From contig OZ007034.1 in assembly GCA_963931635.1 (NCBI GenBank), positions 2,728,001 to 2,792,000 of the forward strand: a stretch of 64,000 nucleotides of DNA, in the 5' to 3' direction. Positions 52,852 to 63,033 of this stretch are shown here, piece after piece. Source of the DNA: Caccoplasma sp905210875 (lineage in GTDB: Bacteria > Bacteroidota > Bacteroidia > Bacteroidales > UBA11471). Position 1 is the stretch's first letter, and every line of letters starts with the position of its first letter. Below the pieces are notes generated by a model, which worked only from the letters and a program-made list of their open reading frames with translations, was not told where the DNA came from and did not search any database. A program made the translations under genes and the position numbers.

Positions 52852-54135
52852 ATGTGGAAGAAATGGGTGGGTTTCGACCCGTCAAGAATGAAAATCTCCA
52901 CCGAAATCATGGCGGGCATAACCTCTTTTCTCGCCATGTCATACATTTTGGCGGTTAATCCCGCCGTACTGTCGGCCACCGGAATGGACAAAGGGGCCGT
53001 CTTCACCACAACCGCTTTGGCTGCCATCATCGGTACCATGTGCATGGCCCTGTGGGCCAAAATGCCGTTTGCACTGGCTCCGGGCATGGGACTCAATGCC
53101 TTCTTTGCCTATACCGTATGCCTGCAAATGGGTAATTCTTGGCAATTTGCACTGACGGCGGTCTTCCTCGAAGGTATCATCTTCGTCATACTCACTCTCA
53201 CACATTTAAGGCAAGCCATTGTCAATGCCATACCCCCTACCCTGCGTCAAGCCATAGGCGTAGGTATCGGACTGTTCATTGCCTTTATCGGGCTTATCAA
53301 CTGCCGCATCGTCGTGCCGCACGAAACCACACTTGTAACCATCGGCAAACTCACCAGCGGCGAAGCGCTTCTGGGTCTGATAGGGCTCGTCATAACAGCG
53401 GTTCTTGTCATCAAAAAAGTGCAAGGGGGACTTCTCATCGGTATTCTGCTTACCACCCTCATCGGTATCCCGATGGGACTTACCCAATACGCCGGCTTCA
53501 TGAATATTCCGCCATCGATCAAGCCCATATTCATGAAATTTGAGTTCTCCGAGATATTCTCGCTGAAAATGGTCATCGTCGTCTTTACGTTTCTCTTTAT
53601 CGACATGTTCGACACCATCGGTACCATCATCGGAGTATTCAACAAGGCCGGTATGACTGTCAACGGGAAAATTCCCCGGCTGAAAGAGGCCTTCATGGCC
53701 GACGCCATAGGCACGACCTGTGGTGCCATGCTGGGTACCAGCACCGTCACCGTGTTTGTCGAGAGCGCCAGTGGCATATCGCAAGGAGGTCGTTCAGGTC
53801 TAACCGCTCTTACCACAGCCGTATGTTTCGCACTGGCCCTGCTCTTCTCTCCCTTCTTTCTCTCCATTCCGGCACCGGCTACCGGAGCCATACTCATTCT
53901 GGTAGGGCTGTCTATGGTCTCCACCATTACCCATATCGACTTTTCCGACCTGAGTGAAGCCATTCCCGCTTTCATCTGCATTCTCATCATACCGTTTGCA
54001 TACAGCATTTCCGACGGTATCATCTTAGGGATGATTAGCTACGTTGTCATCAACCTACTATGCGGGAAACAAAAGAAACTCTCCGTCGCCATGTATATCC
54101 TCGCCGTTATACTCACGATGAAATTCATTCTTTAA
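52852..54135 (+). CDS. NCS2-family purine permease
   Basis: 427 residues with about 12-14 membrane segments. FALAPGMGLNAFFAYTVC near 65-82 is the AzgA-like (NCS2) signature, and GTSTVTVFVESASGI near 295-310 another conserved stretch. The AzgA/PbuG subgroup transports hypoxanthine, guanine or adenine with protons. No purine genes are adjacent. The GNAT gene starts 12 bases after it. Confidence 0.9.
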   Translation: MWKKWVGFDPSRMKISTEIMAGITSFLAMSYILAVNPAVLSATGMDKGAVFTTTALAAIIGTMCMALWAKMPFALAPGMGLNAFFAYTVCLQMGNSWQFALTAVFLEGIIFVILTLTHLRQAIVNAIPPTLRQAIGVGIGLFIAFIGLINCRIVVPHETTLVTIGKLTSGEALLGLIGLVITAVLVIKKVQGGLLIGILLTTLIGIPMGLTQYAGFMNIPPSIKPIFMKFEFSEIFSLKMVIVVFTFLFIDMFDTIGTIIGVFNKAGMTVNGKIPRLKEAFMADAIGTTCGAMLGTSTVTVFVESASGISQGGRSGLTALTTAVCFALALLFSPFFLSIPAPATGAILILVGLSMVSTITHIDFSDLSEAIPAFICILIIPFAYSISDGIILGMISYVVINLLCGKQKKLSVAMYILAVILTMKFIL

Positions 54136-54146
54136 CCTTCATACTC

Positions 54147-54410
54147 ATGGAACCACGCATTACACACCACCCAGAGACCTCGCGATTCGAAACCATTGTC
54201 GACGGACATACGGCCTACGTCGAATATCGACTGGAAAACAACGTTCTGGACATACTACACACCATCGTTCCCCCTGCCATCGAAGGCCGAGGCCTAGCCT
54301 CACGACTTGTGGGTGCAGCCTACGACTATGCCGAAGCCAACGGGCTCACGTTCAAAGCCACCTGCTCATATGCCGTCGTATGGCTACAACGTAAAAAAAG
54401 CCGTGTCTGA
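54147..54410 (+). CDS. Small GNAT-fold acetyltransferase (YjdJ-like)
   Basis: 87 residues from the ATG at 54147. It contains the shortened GNAT fold: TVVPPAIEGRGLASRLV is the acetyl-CoA-binding motif (R-G-x-G-L/A), followed by ATCSYAVVWLQRK, the CSYV-type tail of the small Gcn5-related YjdJ family. Substrate unknown. It lies between the purine permease and the GDSL hydrolase with only 4 bases to the next gene. Confidence 0.85.
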   Translation: MEPRITHHPETSRFETIVDGHTAYVEYRLENNVLDILHTIVPPAIEGRGLASRLVGAAYDYAEANGLTFKATCSYAVVWLQRKKSRV

Positions 54411-54414
54411 GATT

Positions 54415-55059
54415 ATGAAAACAAGCATTCTGTCTTTTATCGCCGTCATCTGCCTATCGACGGCCCTGCATGCCCAGGAGCCCATACGCGTAGCCTGCGT
54501 GGGCAACAGCATTACCTACGGTCACGGACTGAAAAACCGCTCCACGGAGAGCTACCCTTCGGTATTGGGCGAAATGCTGGGCGAGAAGTATGTGGTAAGA
54601 AATTTCGGCATCAGTGCGCGCACCCTGCTCAACAAGGGCGACCACCCCTACATGAAAGAGCAGTTGTTTGCCGAGGCCCGCGCGTTCCACCCCGACATTG
54701 TTGTCATCAAACTGGGCACGAACGATACCAAGCCGCACAACTGGAAATATGCCCAAGACTTCCGACACGACCTCTCGGCTCTCATCGACTCTTTCCGCTG
54801 TGAAGGTTCGCCACGCATCTATCTCTGCTACCCGGCCACCGTCTACGGCCTACGCTGGGGCATCAACGACAGTACGCTGGTGCATGGTGTCATACCCGCC
54901 ATCAAGAAAACGGCCCGGAAGAAAAAGGTCCGCCTCATCGACCTGCACACTGCCACACAGGAGATGCCCGAGAATTTTCCTGATGGGGTACACCCCAATG
55001 CCGCCGGAGCCCGCATCCTGGCCGAGGAGGTTTTCAAAGCCATTACCAACAAACGATAA
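54415..55059 (+). CDS. SGNH/GDSL hydrolase, exported
   Basis: 214 residues from the ATG at 54415. Signal peptide 1-20, then SGNH blocks: GNSITYG (block I serine near 31), LGTNDTK (block III), and DGVHPNAAG (block V Asp-His). It hydrolyses esters in the periplasm, possibly acetyl or other esters on polysaccharides, as suggested by the GH43 gene 11 bases downstream. The substrate is not shown by sequence. Confidence 0.88.
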   Translation: MKTSILSFIAVICLSTALHAQEPIRVACVGNSITYGHGLKNRSTESYPSVLGEMLGEKYVVRNFGISARTLLNKGDHPYMKEQLFAEARAFHPDIVVIKLGTNDTKPHNWKYAQDFRHDLSALIDSFRCEGSPRIYLCYPATVYGLRWGINDSTLVHGVIPAIKKTARKKKVRLIDLHTATQEMPENFPDGVHPNAAGARILAEEVFKAITNKR

Positions 55060-55070
55060 TTTACCGACAT

Positions 55071-56138
55071 ATGTCTACAAGAAATTTTATCGCTATCCTG
55101 TTGCTGATAGGCGGCATCGTCTTATCGCCCGCCGCATCGGCCCGCAAAAAATCCAAAGTGCCCGATGAAAAAGATATGGCCGCATACCTGCTGGTCTATT
55201 TCAAAGACGACACCCACAGCCTGCACATGGCCCTGAGTGCCGACGGCTACTCATTTACCGATGTAAACAACGGTCGGCCAGTCGTGTCGGGTGATACCAT
55301 CGCCCAGCAACGGGGCATACGCGACCCGCACATCATGCGCGGCCCCGACGGTGCCTTCTACCTGGCCATGACCGACCTGCACATCTACGCCCAGGAGGCC
55401 GGTTACCGTGACACTCAATGGGAGCGCGACGGCAAAGCCTACGGCTGGGGCAACAACCGCGCAGTGGTACTGATGCGCTCGACCGACCTGATACATTGGA
55501 CCCACAGCTGCTTCCGTCTCGATGAAGCATTTCCCGGATATGAGGAGGTGGGTTGCGTATGGGCTCCGCAGACCATCTACGACCCCGAAGCCGGCAAACT
55601 CATGATATACTTCACCATGCGCTACGGCAACGAACGGTGCGAACTCTACTATGCCTATACCGATGATGCCTTCACCCGCATGACGACCGAGCCGAAACGG
55701 CTCTTTAACTACCCCAAGAAATTCTCCTACATCGACGGTGACATTACCAAGGTGGGCGACAAGTATCATCTCTTCTATGTAGCCCAAGAGGGTTGCGCAG
55801 GAATACGCCACGCCGTCTCCGACTCAATCCACAGCGGGTATGTCTACGACGACGGCTGGTACGACTCCGAGCCCAGAGGTTGCGAGGCTCCCAATATATG
55901 GAAACGCATCGGTGAAAATCGCTGGGTACTCATGTACGACATATACAGTCTGAAACCGCATAACTTCGGATTCAGAGAGACGACCGATTTCAAAACTTTT
56001 ACCGACCTGGGGCACTTCAACGAAGGGGTGATGAAAGCCACCAACTTCACCATACCCAAACACGGCGCCGTCATTCACCTCACGGCCAAGGAGGCCCGCC
56101 GTCTGGCCCGTTACTGGGGGTGCGACATGAAATTCTGA
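55071..56138 (+). CDS. GH43-family glycosidase
   Basis: 355 residues. A signal peptide precedes the 5-bladed propeller. GIRDPHIM supplies the general base Asp85; SYIDGDITKVGDKYHLFYV gives the pKa-modulating aspartate; CEAPNIW the acid glutamate. Most GH43 enzymes cut arabinofuranoside or xyloside linkages, and this one has the single-domain form of arabinosidase-like subfamilies. It is 11 bases after the GDSL gene and ends at a terminator. It probably debranches pectin or xylan side chains, in keeping with the PL11 pair nearby. Confidence 0.87.
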   Translation: MSTRNFIAILLLIGGIVLSPAASARKKSKVPDEKDMAAYLLVYFKDDTHSLHMALSADGYSFTDVNNGRPVVSGDTIAQQRGIRDPHIMRGPDGAFYLAMTDLHIYAQEAGYRDTQWERDGKAYGWGNNRAVVLMRSTDLIHWTHSCFRLDEAFPGYEEVGCVWAPQTIYDPEAGKLMIYFTMRYGNERCELYYAYTDDAFTRMTTEPKRLFNYPKKFSYIDGDITKVGDKYHLFYVAQEGCAGIRHAVSDSIHSGYVYDDGWYDSEPRGCEAPNIWKRIGENRWVLMYDIYSLKPHNFGFRETTDFKTFTDLGHFNEGVMKATNFTIPKHGAVIHLTAKEARRLARYWGCDMKF

Positions 56139-56155
56139 CACAACGTCCTAAGGAA

Positions 56156-56196
56156 TACAGCGAGGCGCTCATCGGTTCGATGAGCGCCTCGCTGTA
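56156..56196. terminator. Bidirectional terminator between GH43 and AraC genes
   Basis: TACAGCGAGGCGCTCAT pairs with ATGAGCGCCTCGCTGTA around CGGTTCG: a 17-bp perfect stem between convergent genes. Confidence 0.85.
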
Positions 56197-56215
56197 TTTA
56201 CGGTCATGAACAAAA

Positions 56216-57112
56216 TCAATGCTGCTGGCGATATTCATTGGGGGTCTGACCCACAAATTTCTTAAACATACGGCTGAAATGCTGTGGATACTGAAAGCCC
56301 ATACCATAGGCTATTTCACTTATACTTTTCGACGTGTCGTACAGTCTTTCCTTGGCTATATCTATGATATAATTCTGTATATACTCCTGAGCCGACTTAC
56401 CGCTCTCTTTTTTAATGAGATCTCCAAAATAATTGGGAGAAAGAGAGAGTTTGTCGGCAAAATATTTAACCGAAGGCAATCCCTGCTCTACCACCTCCTC
56501 CGTGCGGAAATAGTCATGGAGCAAGCGCTCAAAGCGCACAATCACATCTTTGTTTACACGGTTACGGGTTATGAATTGCCGGTCATAAAAACGCACACAA
56601 TAATTGAGCAGCAACTCAATATTGGAAACAATCAACATACGGCTGTGCTTGTCGATTGAATGATGCAACTCTGCAGCAATATTGTGCAGACATTCCATGA
56701 CAACACTCCGCTCCTGCTCGGAAATGTGCAAAGCTTCATTTACTTCATAAGAAAAGAAGGTATAATCATCGATATGACGTCCTAAAGAGGTCCCTCTGAT
56801 GAGATCGGGGTGGAAGACAAGCGCCCACCCTTTCGGTTGCACCTTCTCGTTCTTGTTTTCGATACCGTATACCTGGCCGGGTGCAAGAAAGATAAGTGAG
56901 CCCTCCTGGTAATCGTAATACTGCCGGCCATATCGCATATCGCCACACTTGACATCTTTTAGAAATATAGCGTAAAAACCGTAGGAACAACGCCGTGAAC
57001 ACATGGGCTGACACTGCGACCAGTCGACCACACTTACCAAAGGATTTAATGTCTCCACACCCATCATGCGATTGTATTCATACACATGATCTATCTTTTC
57101 GATTTCACTCAT
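56216..57112 (-). CDS. AraC-family regulator next to the RND efflux operon
   Basis: 298 residues from the ATG at 57112 (MSEIEKIDHVYEYNRMMGVE). Another ATG at 57118 is possible; the frame beyond is unconserved. A cupin-like N-terminal domain (EGSLIFLAPGQVYGIENK) and a C-terminal double helix-turn-helix (FADKLSLSPNYFGDLIKKES; IAYGMGFQYPQHFSRMFKKF, ending PNEYRQQH). It is divergent from the RND efflux operon, so regulation of that operon in response to a small ligand is the obvious hypothesis. Confidence 0.9.
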   Translation of the reverse strand: MSEIEKIDHVYEYNRMMGVETLNPLVSVVDWSQCQPMCSRRCSYGFYAIFLKDVKCGDMRYGRQYYDYQEGSLIFLAPGQVYGIENKNEKVQPKGWALVFHPDLIRGTSLGRHIDDYTFFSYEVNEALHISEQERSVVMECLHNIAAELHHSIDKHSRMLIVSNIELLLNYCVRFYDRQFITRNRVNKDVIVRFERLLHDYFRTEEVVEQGLPSVKYFADKLSLSPNYFGDLIKKESGKSAQEYIQNYIIDIAKERLYDTSKSISEIAYGMGFQYPQHFSRMFKKFVGQTPNEYRQQH

Positions 57113-57438
57113 AAGCATCTGAACGTTACTTCGACAAATATATAATATTCGACACAATAAAGAAATATTCTTCATTTCAATACTGTAAATAAGGTATTAA
57201 AAACCGTAATCTATTTTATACCTATCGTCCGACAAAACCTCATGAAGGGTAGCTTTACCCTGTTTCATCGAAAAAAGACACCAAAATTTAGGTATCGAAA
57301 AAAAAGATTTCCGTATCTTTGAACAATCATAAGACATATTGACAAATTGGCACATCATTAAATAATGCAAAAAATCTATTCATGCATTAAACTTTATCGG
57401 GAAATTCCATCTAATTCATAAATTTTTTTGATAAAACC
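57113..57438. other. Divergent control region between AraC and RND genes
   Basis: AT-rich, no ORF. The -7 box TATCTTTG at 57314-57321 points into the RND operon; its start near 57326 leaves a leader of about 110 bases, which is long and may hold regulatory structure. No matching inverted repeat stood out as an AraC site. Confidence 0.5.
57314..57321 (+). promoter_or_regulatory. Promoter -7 box for the RND efflux operon
   Basis: TATCTTTG matches TAnnTTTG; a TTTA at 57287-57290 is at a slightly long -33 distance. Confidence 0.5.
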
Positions 57439-58512
57439 ATGAACAAAAGAATAAGGACCGGTCTCATTACTCTAGTTATCGCCGCCCTCGCGGGATATGG
57501 AATCCATACATTTTATCCCTTGGGTCAGAAAGAAGACAAAAACGATGTTCCCGTAGTTACTAATGTCCGTAAAAGTCTCCCCGTTACCGCCTACGTGGTA
57601 AAACCGGAAACGCTTATTGACGAAATAAACGTCACCGGCGACCTGCTTCCCGACGAAGAGGTAAACCTCTCCTTTGAAACCTCAGGTAAAATCACAGCCA
57701 TCAATTTTACCGAAGGCACCCATGTCAATAAGGGTGACATTCTTGCCAAAGTGAACGATGCGCCATTGCAAGCCCAATTGCGCATGCTCGAAGTGCAACT
57801 GCAACTGGCCGAAGACCGGGTGTACCGACAGAATGCACTGCTCGAAAGAGAGGCTGTAAGTAAGGAGGCCTACGAGCAGGTGCAGACCGACCTCGCCACC
57901 TTGCAGGCCGAGATAGACATGGTTAAGGCCAATATCGCCCTGACCGAACTGAAAGCACCGTTCGATGGTATCATCGGTCTGCGGCAGGTGAGTGAAGGTG
58001 CCTATGCCACCCCGTCGACTCCCATTGCCACGCTCACCAAAATCACGCCGCTGAAAATAGAATTTTCCTTGCCGGAAAAATATGCCGGAACCATCAAGAA
58101 CGGAACCGGACTGGAATTCACTGCCGACGGATTCTTGCACCCGTTCAAAGCCAAAGTTTATGCTTCCGACTCACGTCTCGACACCGAGACCCATACGTTT
58201 ACCCTGCGTGCCACCTATCCCAACAGCCAAGGACTGCTCTATCCAGGACGATTTGTCAACATCAGCCTGAAAACACAGGAAATCAAAAACGCCATTGCCA
58301 TACCATCCGAAGCCATTGTCCCTGAAATGGGTATCGACAAGGTGTTCCTTTACAAATCGGGCAAAGCCCAACCCGTCGAAATTACCAAAGGTTTGCGCAC
58401 CGAGGCCAAGGTGCAGGTAATCAAAGGACTTCAAGCCGGCGACACCATCATCACATCGGGTACACTGCAACTGCGCACCGGTCTCAACGTAACCTTGCAA
58501 AATATCGAATAA
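57439..58512 (+). CDS. RND efflux periplasmic adaptor subunit
   Basis: 357 residues of the membrane fusion type. One N-terminal membrane segment near 9-26 (no lipobox), a barrel-sandwich domain with a biotinyl-lipoyl-like half-motif (GKITAINFTEGTHVNKGDIL), an alpha-hairpin near 105-150 (LQLAEDRVYRQNALLEREA), then beta-barrel and membrane-proximal domains (SEAIVPEMGIDKVF). It couples the inner-membrane pump to the TolC channel. First gene of a three-gene operon; 15 bases to the permease. Confidence 0.92.
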   Translation: MNKRIRTGLITLVIAALAGYGIHTFYPLGQKEDKNDVPVVTNVRKSLPVTAYVVKPETLIDEINVTGDLLPDEEVNLSFETSGKITAINFTEGTHVNKGDILAKVNDAPLQAQLRMLEVQLQLAEDRVYRQNALLEREAVSKEAYEQVQTDLATLQAEIDMVKANIALTELKAPFDGIIGLRQVSEGAYATPSTPIATLTKITPLKIEFSLPEKYAGTIKNGTGLEFTADGFLHPFKAKVYASDSRLDTETHTFTLRATYPNSQGLLYPGRFVNISLKTQEIKNAIAIPSEAIVPEMGIDKVFLYKSGKAQPVEITKGLRTEAKVQVIKGLQAGDTIITSGTLQLRTGLNVTLQNIE

Positions 58513-58527
58513 GCCCATCTCTCAGCC

Positions 58528-61500
58528 ATGAATATATCGGAACTAAGCATCAAACGGCCCGTACTGGCCACCGTATTGACCTTAATCATCATACTCTTCG
58601 GTATCATCGGATACCAAAGCCTCGGCGTGAGAGAGTATCCCTCGGTCGACAACCCCATCATCTCGGTAACCTGCTCTTATTCGGGGGCCAATGCCGACGT
58701 TATCGAGAACCAGATTACCGAACCGTTGGAACAAAACATCAACGGTATTCCGGGTATCCGCTCCCTGTCAAGTGTCAGCAAACAGGGACAAAGCCGCATC
58801 ACCGTAGAATTTGAGCTGTCGGTCGACCTCGAAACTGCCGCCAACGACGTGCGCGACAAAGTGTCGCGCGCCCAACGCTACCTGCCCGACGACTGTGACC
58901 CTCCCACCGTATCGAAGGCCGACGCCGATGCCACCCCCATCCTGATGGTGGCTATTCAGAGCGACAAACGCTCACTGCTCGAAATCAGTGAAATTGCCGA
59001 CCTGACGGTGAAGGAACGTCTGCAAACCATCTCCGACGTGAGCAGCGTATCGATATGGGGCGAAAAACGTTACTCGATGCGTCTGTGGCTCGACCCGGTA
59101 AAAATGGCCGGATATGGCGTTACCCCTGTCGACGTAAAAAATGCTATCGACAAGGAGAACATCGAGCTGCCCTCGGGCAGTATCGAGGGTAATACCACCG
59201 AGTTGACTATCCGCACACTGGGGCTGATGCACACGGCCGAAGAATTCAACAACCTCATCATCAAGCGGAGTGAGAACCGCATCATCCGTTTTCGCGACAT
59301 CGGGACGGCCGACATCGAAGCACAAGACCTGAAAAGCTACATGAAGATGAACGGCATACCGATGGTGGGTGTCGTAGTCATTCCCCAGCCCGGTGCTAAT
59401 CACATAGAGATTGCCGATGCCGTGTATGAACGTATGAAGTCAATGGAAAAAGACTTGCCCGATGACGTAAAATATTCCTACGGATTTGACAACACCAAAT
59501 TCATACGCGCCTCCATCAACGAAGTGGAAAGCACCGTGTACGAGGCTTTCATCCTGGTTATCATCATTATCTTCCTCTTCCTGCGCGACTGGCGGGTTAC
59601 TTTGGTACCCTGTGTGGTAATACCCGTTTCACTCATCGGTGCCTTCTTCGTGATGTACCTGGCTGGCTTCTCCATCAACGTACTGTCGATGCTGGCTGTC
59701 GTGCTGGCCGTAGGACTTGTGGTCGACGATGCCATCGTAATGACAGAGAACATCTATATTCGCATCGAGAAAGGCATGTCGCCCAAAGAAGCGGGTATTG
59801 AAGGGTCGAAAGAGATTTTCTTTGCCGTCATATCGACCACCATCACCCTGGTGGCGGTATTCTTCCCCATCGTATTCATGGAGGGAACCACCGGGCGTCT
59901 TTTCCGCGAATTCAGTATCGTTGTGTCGGGTGCCGTCATCATATCAGCCTTTGCGGCACTGACATTCACCCCCATGCTGGCCACCAAATTGCTCAAACGC
60001 CGCGAAAAGAAAAACTGGTTCTATCGCAAAACCGAACCTTTCTTTGTGGGTATGAACCGCTACTATTCCAGTTCGCTCGACTTCTTCTTGCGGCATCGTT
60101 ATCTGGCGCTGCCCATCATCATAGTCATGTTGGGCGTCATCGGCTACCTTTGGATACACATTCCATCGGAGATGGCGCCGCTCGAAGACCGTTCACGCAT
60201 CACCATCAACACCCGTGGCCCCGAGGGGGTAACCTATGAGTTTATGCGCGACTATACCGAGGAAATCAACCGGCTGGCCGACTCCATCATGCCCGATGCC
60301 ACAGCCATCACCGCTCGTGTGTGGAGTGGTTCGGGTAATGTAGAAATCATGCTGAAAGATATCAGAGAAAGAGATTATACCCAAATGGAGGTAGCCGAGA
60401 AACTATCCAAGGCGGTACAGACCAAGACAAAAGCCCGTGCCTTCGTACAGCAGCAATCTACCTTTGGCGGACGCCGGGGCAGTATGCCGGTACAGTATGT
60501 CATACAGGCCTCCAACCTCGAAAAGCTACAAGAGGTATTGCCGGTATTCATGACAAAGGTCTACGAAAATCCGGTTTTCCAGATGGCTGACGTCGACTTA
60601 AAATTCAGCAAGCCTGAGGCTCGTATCGAAATAGACCGGGAAAAAGCCAACGTGCTGGGCGTAACCACCCGCGACATAGCCCAGACCCTCCAATACGGAT
60701 TGAGCGGCCAACGCATGGGCTACTTCTACATGAACGGAAAACAATACGAGATTCTCGGCGAAATCAACCGGCAGCAACGCAACAAACCCGTCGACCTGAA
60801 ATCGCTCTACATTCGCAACACCAACGGCGACATGATACAGCTCGACAACCTGATTACCCTCGAAGAGGGAACGGCACCGCCCCAACTCTACCGCTACAAC
60901 CGTTTTGTATCGGCCACTGTATCGGCCGGTCTGGCCGAGGGGAAAACCATCGGTCAGGGTCTCGACGAGATGGACAAGATTGCCGCCGAGACACTCGACG
61001 ACTCGTTCCGTACTGCACTGACGGGCGATTCCAAGGAGTATCGCGAGAGTTCATCGAGCCTGATGTTTGCCTTTATCCTTGCACTGGTACTGATATACCT
61101 CATACTGGCTGCCCAGTTTGAGAGTTTCAAAGACCCGTTCATCATCATGCTCACCGTGCCGCTGGCTATCTGCGGAGCCCTGGTATTCATGTATTTCAGC
61201 GACCAGACGATGAACATATTCAGCCAAATCGGTATTATCATGCTCATCGGTCTCGTGGCCAAGAACGGTATCTTGATTGTAGAGTTTGCCAACCAACGCC
61301 AGGAAGCCGGAGCCGACAAGCACGCAGCCATCAGAGAGGCATCGGTACAACGGTTGCGCCCCATTCTCATGACCAGTGCATCGACCATTCTTGGTCTTCT
61401 GCCTCTGGCATTTGCCAGCGGTGAAGGAGCCAACGGCCGCGTGGCCATGGGTATCGCCGTCGTGGGAGGTATGCTCATCTCCACCTTTATGACCATGTAC

Positions 61501-61557
61501 ATCGTCCCGGCCATCTATACCTACATATCTACTTCGCGTAAACACACCTCGGAATAA
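58528..61557 (+). CDS. RND efflux permease (AcrB-like)
   Basis: 1009 residues with 12 membrane segments. The proton-relay pair is intact: Asp400-Asp401 in LVVDDAIVMTEN (TM4) and Lys912 in VAKNGILIVEFAN (TM10). Other typical sites: GIPGIRSLSS, TTITLVAVFFPIVFMEG. It belongs to the HAE1-like drug-efflux branch rather than metal CusA. It pumps hydrophobic compounds out with adaptor and outer-membrane partner. Its stop overlaps the ATG of the TolC gene by one base. Confidence 0.95.
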   Translation: MNISELSIKRPVLATVLTLIIILFGIIGYQSLGVREYPSVDNPIISVTCSYSGANADVIENQITEPLEQNINGIPGIRSLSSVSKQGQSRITVEFELSVDLETAANDVRDKVSRAQRYLPDDCDPPTVSKADADATPILMVAIQSDKRSLLEISEIADLTVKERLQTISDVSSVSIWGEKRYSMRLWLDPVKMAGYGVTPVDVKNAIDKENIELPSGSIEGNTTELTIRTLGLMHTAEEFNNLIIKRSENRIIRFRDIGTADIEAQDLKSYMKMNGIPMVGVVVIPQPGANHIEIADAVYERMKSMEKDLPDDVKYSYGFDNTKFIRASINEVESTVYEAFILVIIIIFLFLRDWRVTLVPCVVIPVSLIGAFFVMYLAGFSINVLSMLAVVLAVGLVVDDAIVMTENIYIRIEKGMSPKEAGIEGSKEIFFAVISTTITLVAVFFPIVFMEGTTGRLFREFSIVVSGAVIISAFAALTFTPMLATKLLKRREKKNWFYRKTEPFFVGMNRYYSSSLDFFLRHRYLALPIIIVMLGVIGYLWIHIPSEMAPLEDRSRITINTRGPEGVTYEFMRDYTEEINRLADSIMPDATAITARVWSGSGNVEIMLKDIRERDYTQMEVAEKLSKAVQTKTKARAFVQQQSTFGGRRGSMPVQYVIQASNLEKLQEVLPVFMTKVYENPVFQMADVDLKFSKPEARIEIDREKANVLGVTTRDIAQTLQYGLSGQRMGYFYMNGKQYEILGEINRQQRNKPVDLKSLYIRNTNGDMIQLDNLITLEEGTAPPQLYRYNRFVSATVSAGLAEGKTIGQGLDEMDKIAAETLDDSFRTALTGDSKEYRESSSSLMFAFILALVLIYLILAAQFESFKDPFIIMLTVPLAICGALVFMYFSDQTMNIFSQIGIIMLIGLVAKNGILIVEFANQRQEAGADKHAAIREASVQRLRPILMTSASTILGLLPLAFASGEGANGRVAMGIAVVGGMLISTFMTMYIVPAIYTYISTSRKHTSE

Positions 61558-62879
61558 TGAAAAAAATACCTGTCATAACTGCTTTGCTGCTGAACCTGGC
61601 CTTCACAGCCTACGGCCAGGAACCATACTCGCTGAAATCGTGCATTGAGACCGGTCTGGTCCAGAACTACTCGCTGCGCATTGTGCGCAACGAAGAAGAG
61701 ATGGCCCGTAACAACGCCACCCGTGCCAACGCGGGCATGATGCCGACACTCGACCTGAATGCCGGATACAACGGAAATGTCGACAACACCAAAAGCATAA
61801 CCCGTGCCGACAAAACGGCCAGCCACCAGAACGGACTCTACGACGGCAACGTCAATGTGGGTATCGACCTGAACTGGACCATCTTCGACGGCTTCTCGCT
61901 CATCACCGAATATCATATTCTGAAAGAACTTGAAAAACAAGGCGAGACACTCACCCGCATTGCCATTGAAGACTATATAGCCCAGCTCTCATCGGAATAT
62001 TACAACTACATACAGCAAGAAATACGACTAAAAAATTTCCTGTATGCCGTGTCGCTGTCAAAAGAGCGGTTACGCATCGTCGAAGAGCGATACCAGATAG
62101 GAAACTTTTCCCGTCTTGACCTGTTGCAGGCCCGGGTCGACTTCAACGCCGACAGTGCCCAGTACATGAAACAGCAAGAGACCCTGCACTCCTCTCGCAT
62201 ACGTCTCAACGAACTGATGGCCATTGCCGACATGAACAACCCCATCGCCGTGGTCGACACCGTCATCGATGTCAATACGCTGCTCGTCTTTGAGGAGCTG
62301 TGGACCTCGACACTGCAAACCAATGCCTCCCTGCTGAAAGCCGAACAGGACAAAACAATTGCCAACCTCGACCTGAAAAAGGTATTCTCGCGCAACTATC
62401 CCTACGTGCGCCTCAACGCCGGATATGGATACACACTCAACACCTACGACCGCACCAACACACAACTGCGGCGTAACAATCTGGGCGCCAGTTTCGGCCT
62501 CACCATCGGCTTCAATCTCTACGACGGAAACCGCCGACGGGAAATAAGGAATGCCCGCATCGCCGCCCAAAATGCCGAGCTGCAACAGAAAGACATCGTG
62601 CAGTCGCTGCGGGCCGACATCAGCAACCTGTGGCAGGCCTATAAAAACAACATCGAGGTGCTGAATCTTGAACGCGAAAACCTCACGGCCGCCAAAGAGA
62701 ACTACCTCATTGCCCGCGAACGCTACATATTGGGCAACTTGTCGGGTATTGAACTACGCGAGGCACAAAAAAGTCTGCTCGATGCCGAAGAGCGCATACT
62801 CACCGCCGAATACGATACCAAACTGTGCGAAATATCTCTACTCCAAATCAGCGGGAAAATCACCGATTATCTGAGGTAA
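61557..62879 (+). CDS. TolC-family outer-membrane efflux protein
   Basis: 440 residues with signal peptide 1-20 (KKIPVITALLLNLAFTAYG). Two related halves of long helices with repeated TolC-type features (YSLKSCIETGLVQNYSLRIV; ARVDFNADSAQYMKQQETL; LREAQKSLLDAEERILTAEY). It forms the outer-membrane channel. Its ATG starts at the last base of the permease stop codon (TAATG), indicating coupled translation. It completes the tripartite pump and ends with a terminator. Confidence 0.94.
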   Translation: MKKIPVITALLLNLAFTAYGQEPYSLKSCIETGLVQNYSLRIVRNEEEMARNNATRANAGMMPTLDLNAGYNGNVDNTKSITRADKTASHQNGLYDGNVNVGIDLNWTIFDGFSLITEYHILKELEKQGETLTRIAIEDYIAQLSSEYYNYIQQEIRLKNFLYAVSLSKERLRIVEERYQIGNFSRLDLLQARVDFNADSAQYMKQQETLHSSRIRLNELMAIADMNNPIAVVDTVIDVNTLLVFEELWTSTLQTNASLLKAEQDKTIANLDLKKVFSRNYPYVRLNAGYGYTLNTYDRTNTQLRRNNLGASFGLTIGFNLYDGNRRREIRNARIAAQNAELQQKDIVQSLRADISNLWQAYKNNIEVLNLERENLTAAKENYLIARERYILGNLSGIELREAQKSLLDAEERILTAEYDTKLCEISLLQISGKITDYLR

Positions 62880-62892
62880 TTTTCTTAGGACA

Positions 62893-62936
62893 AAGCCCGG
62901 AGAACGACAAAGACACCTCTCCGGGCTTGTTTTTTA
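62893..62936 (+). terminator. Terminator of the RND efflux operon
   Basis: AAGCCCGGAGA pairs with TCTCCGGGCTT around ACGACAAAGACACC-like loop, then TGTTTTTT. Confidence 0.88.
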
Positions 62937-63033
62937 CGGCATAACAAATTATCGAGTTATTTTCGACAATCCATCACATAAAGCAGATGTCTCAAAAAAA
63001 CAAAAAAAGGTTACATTTTATTCTCAAAACTGC

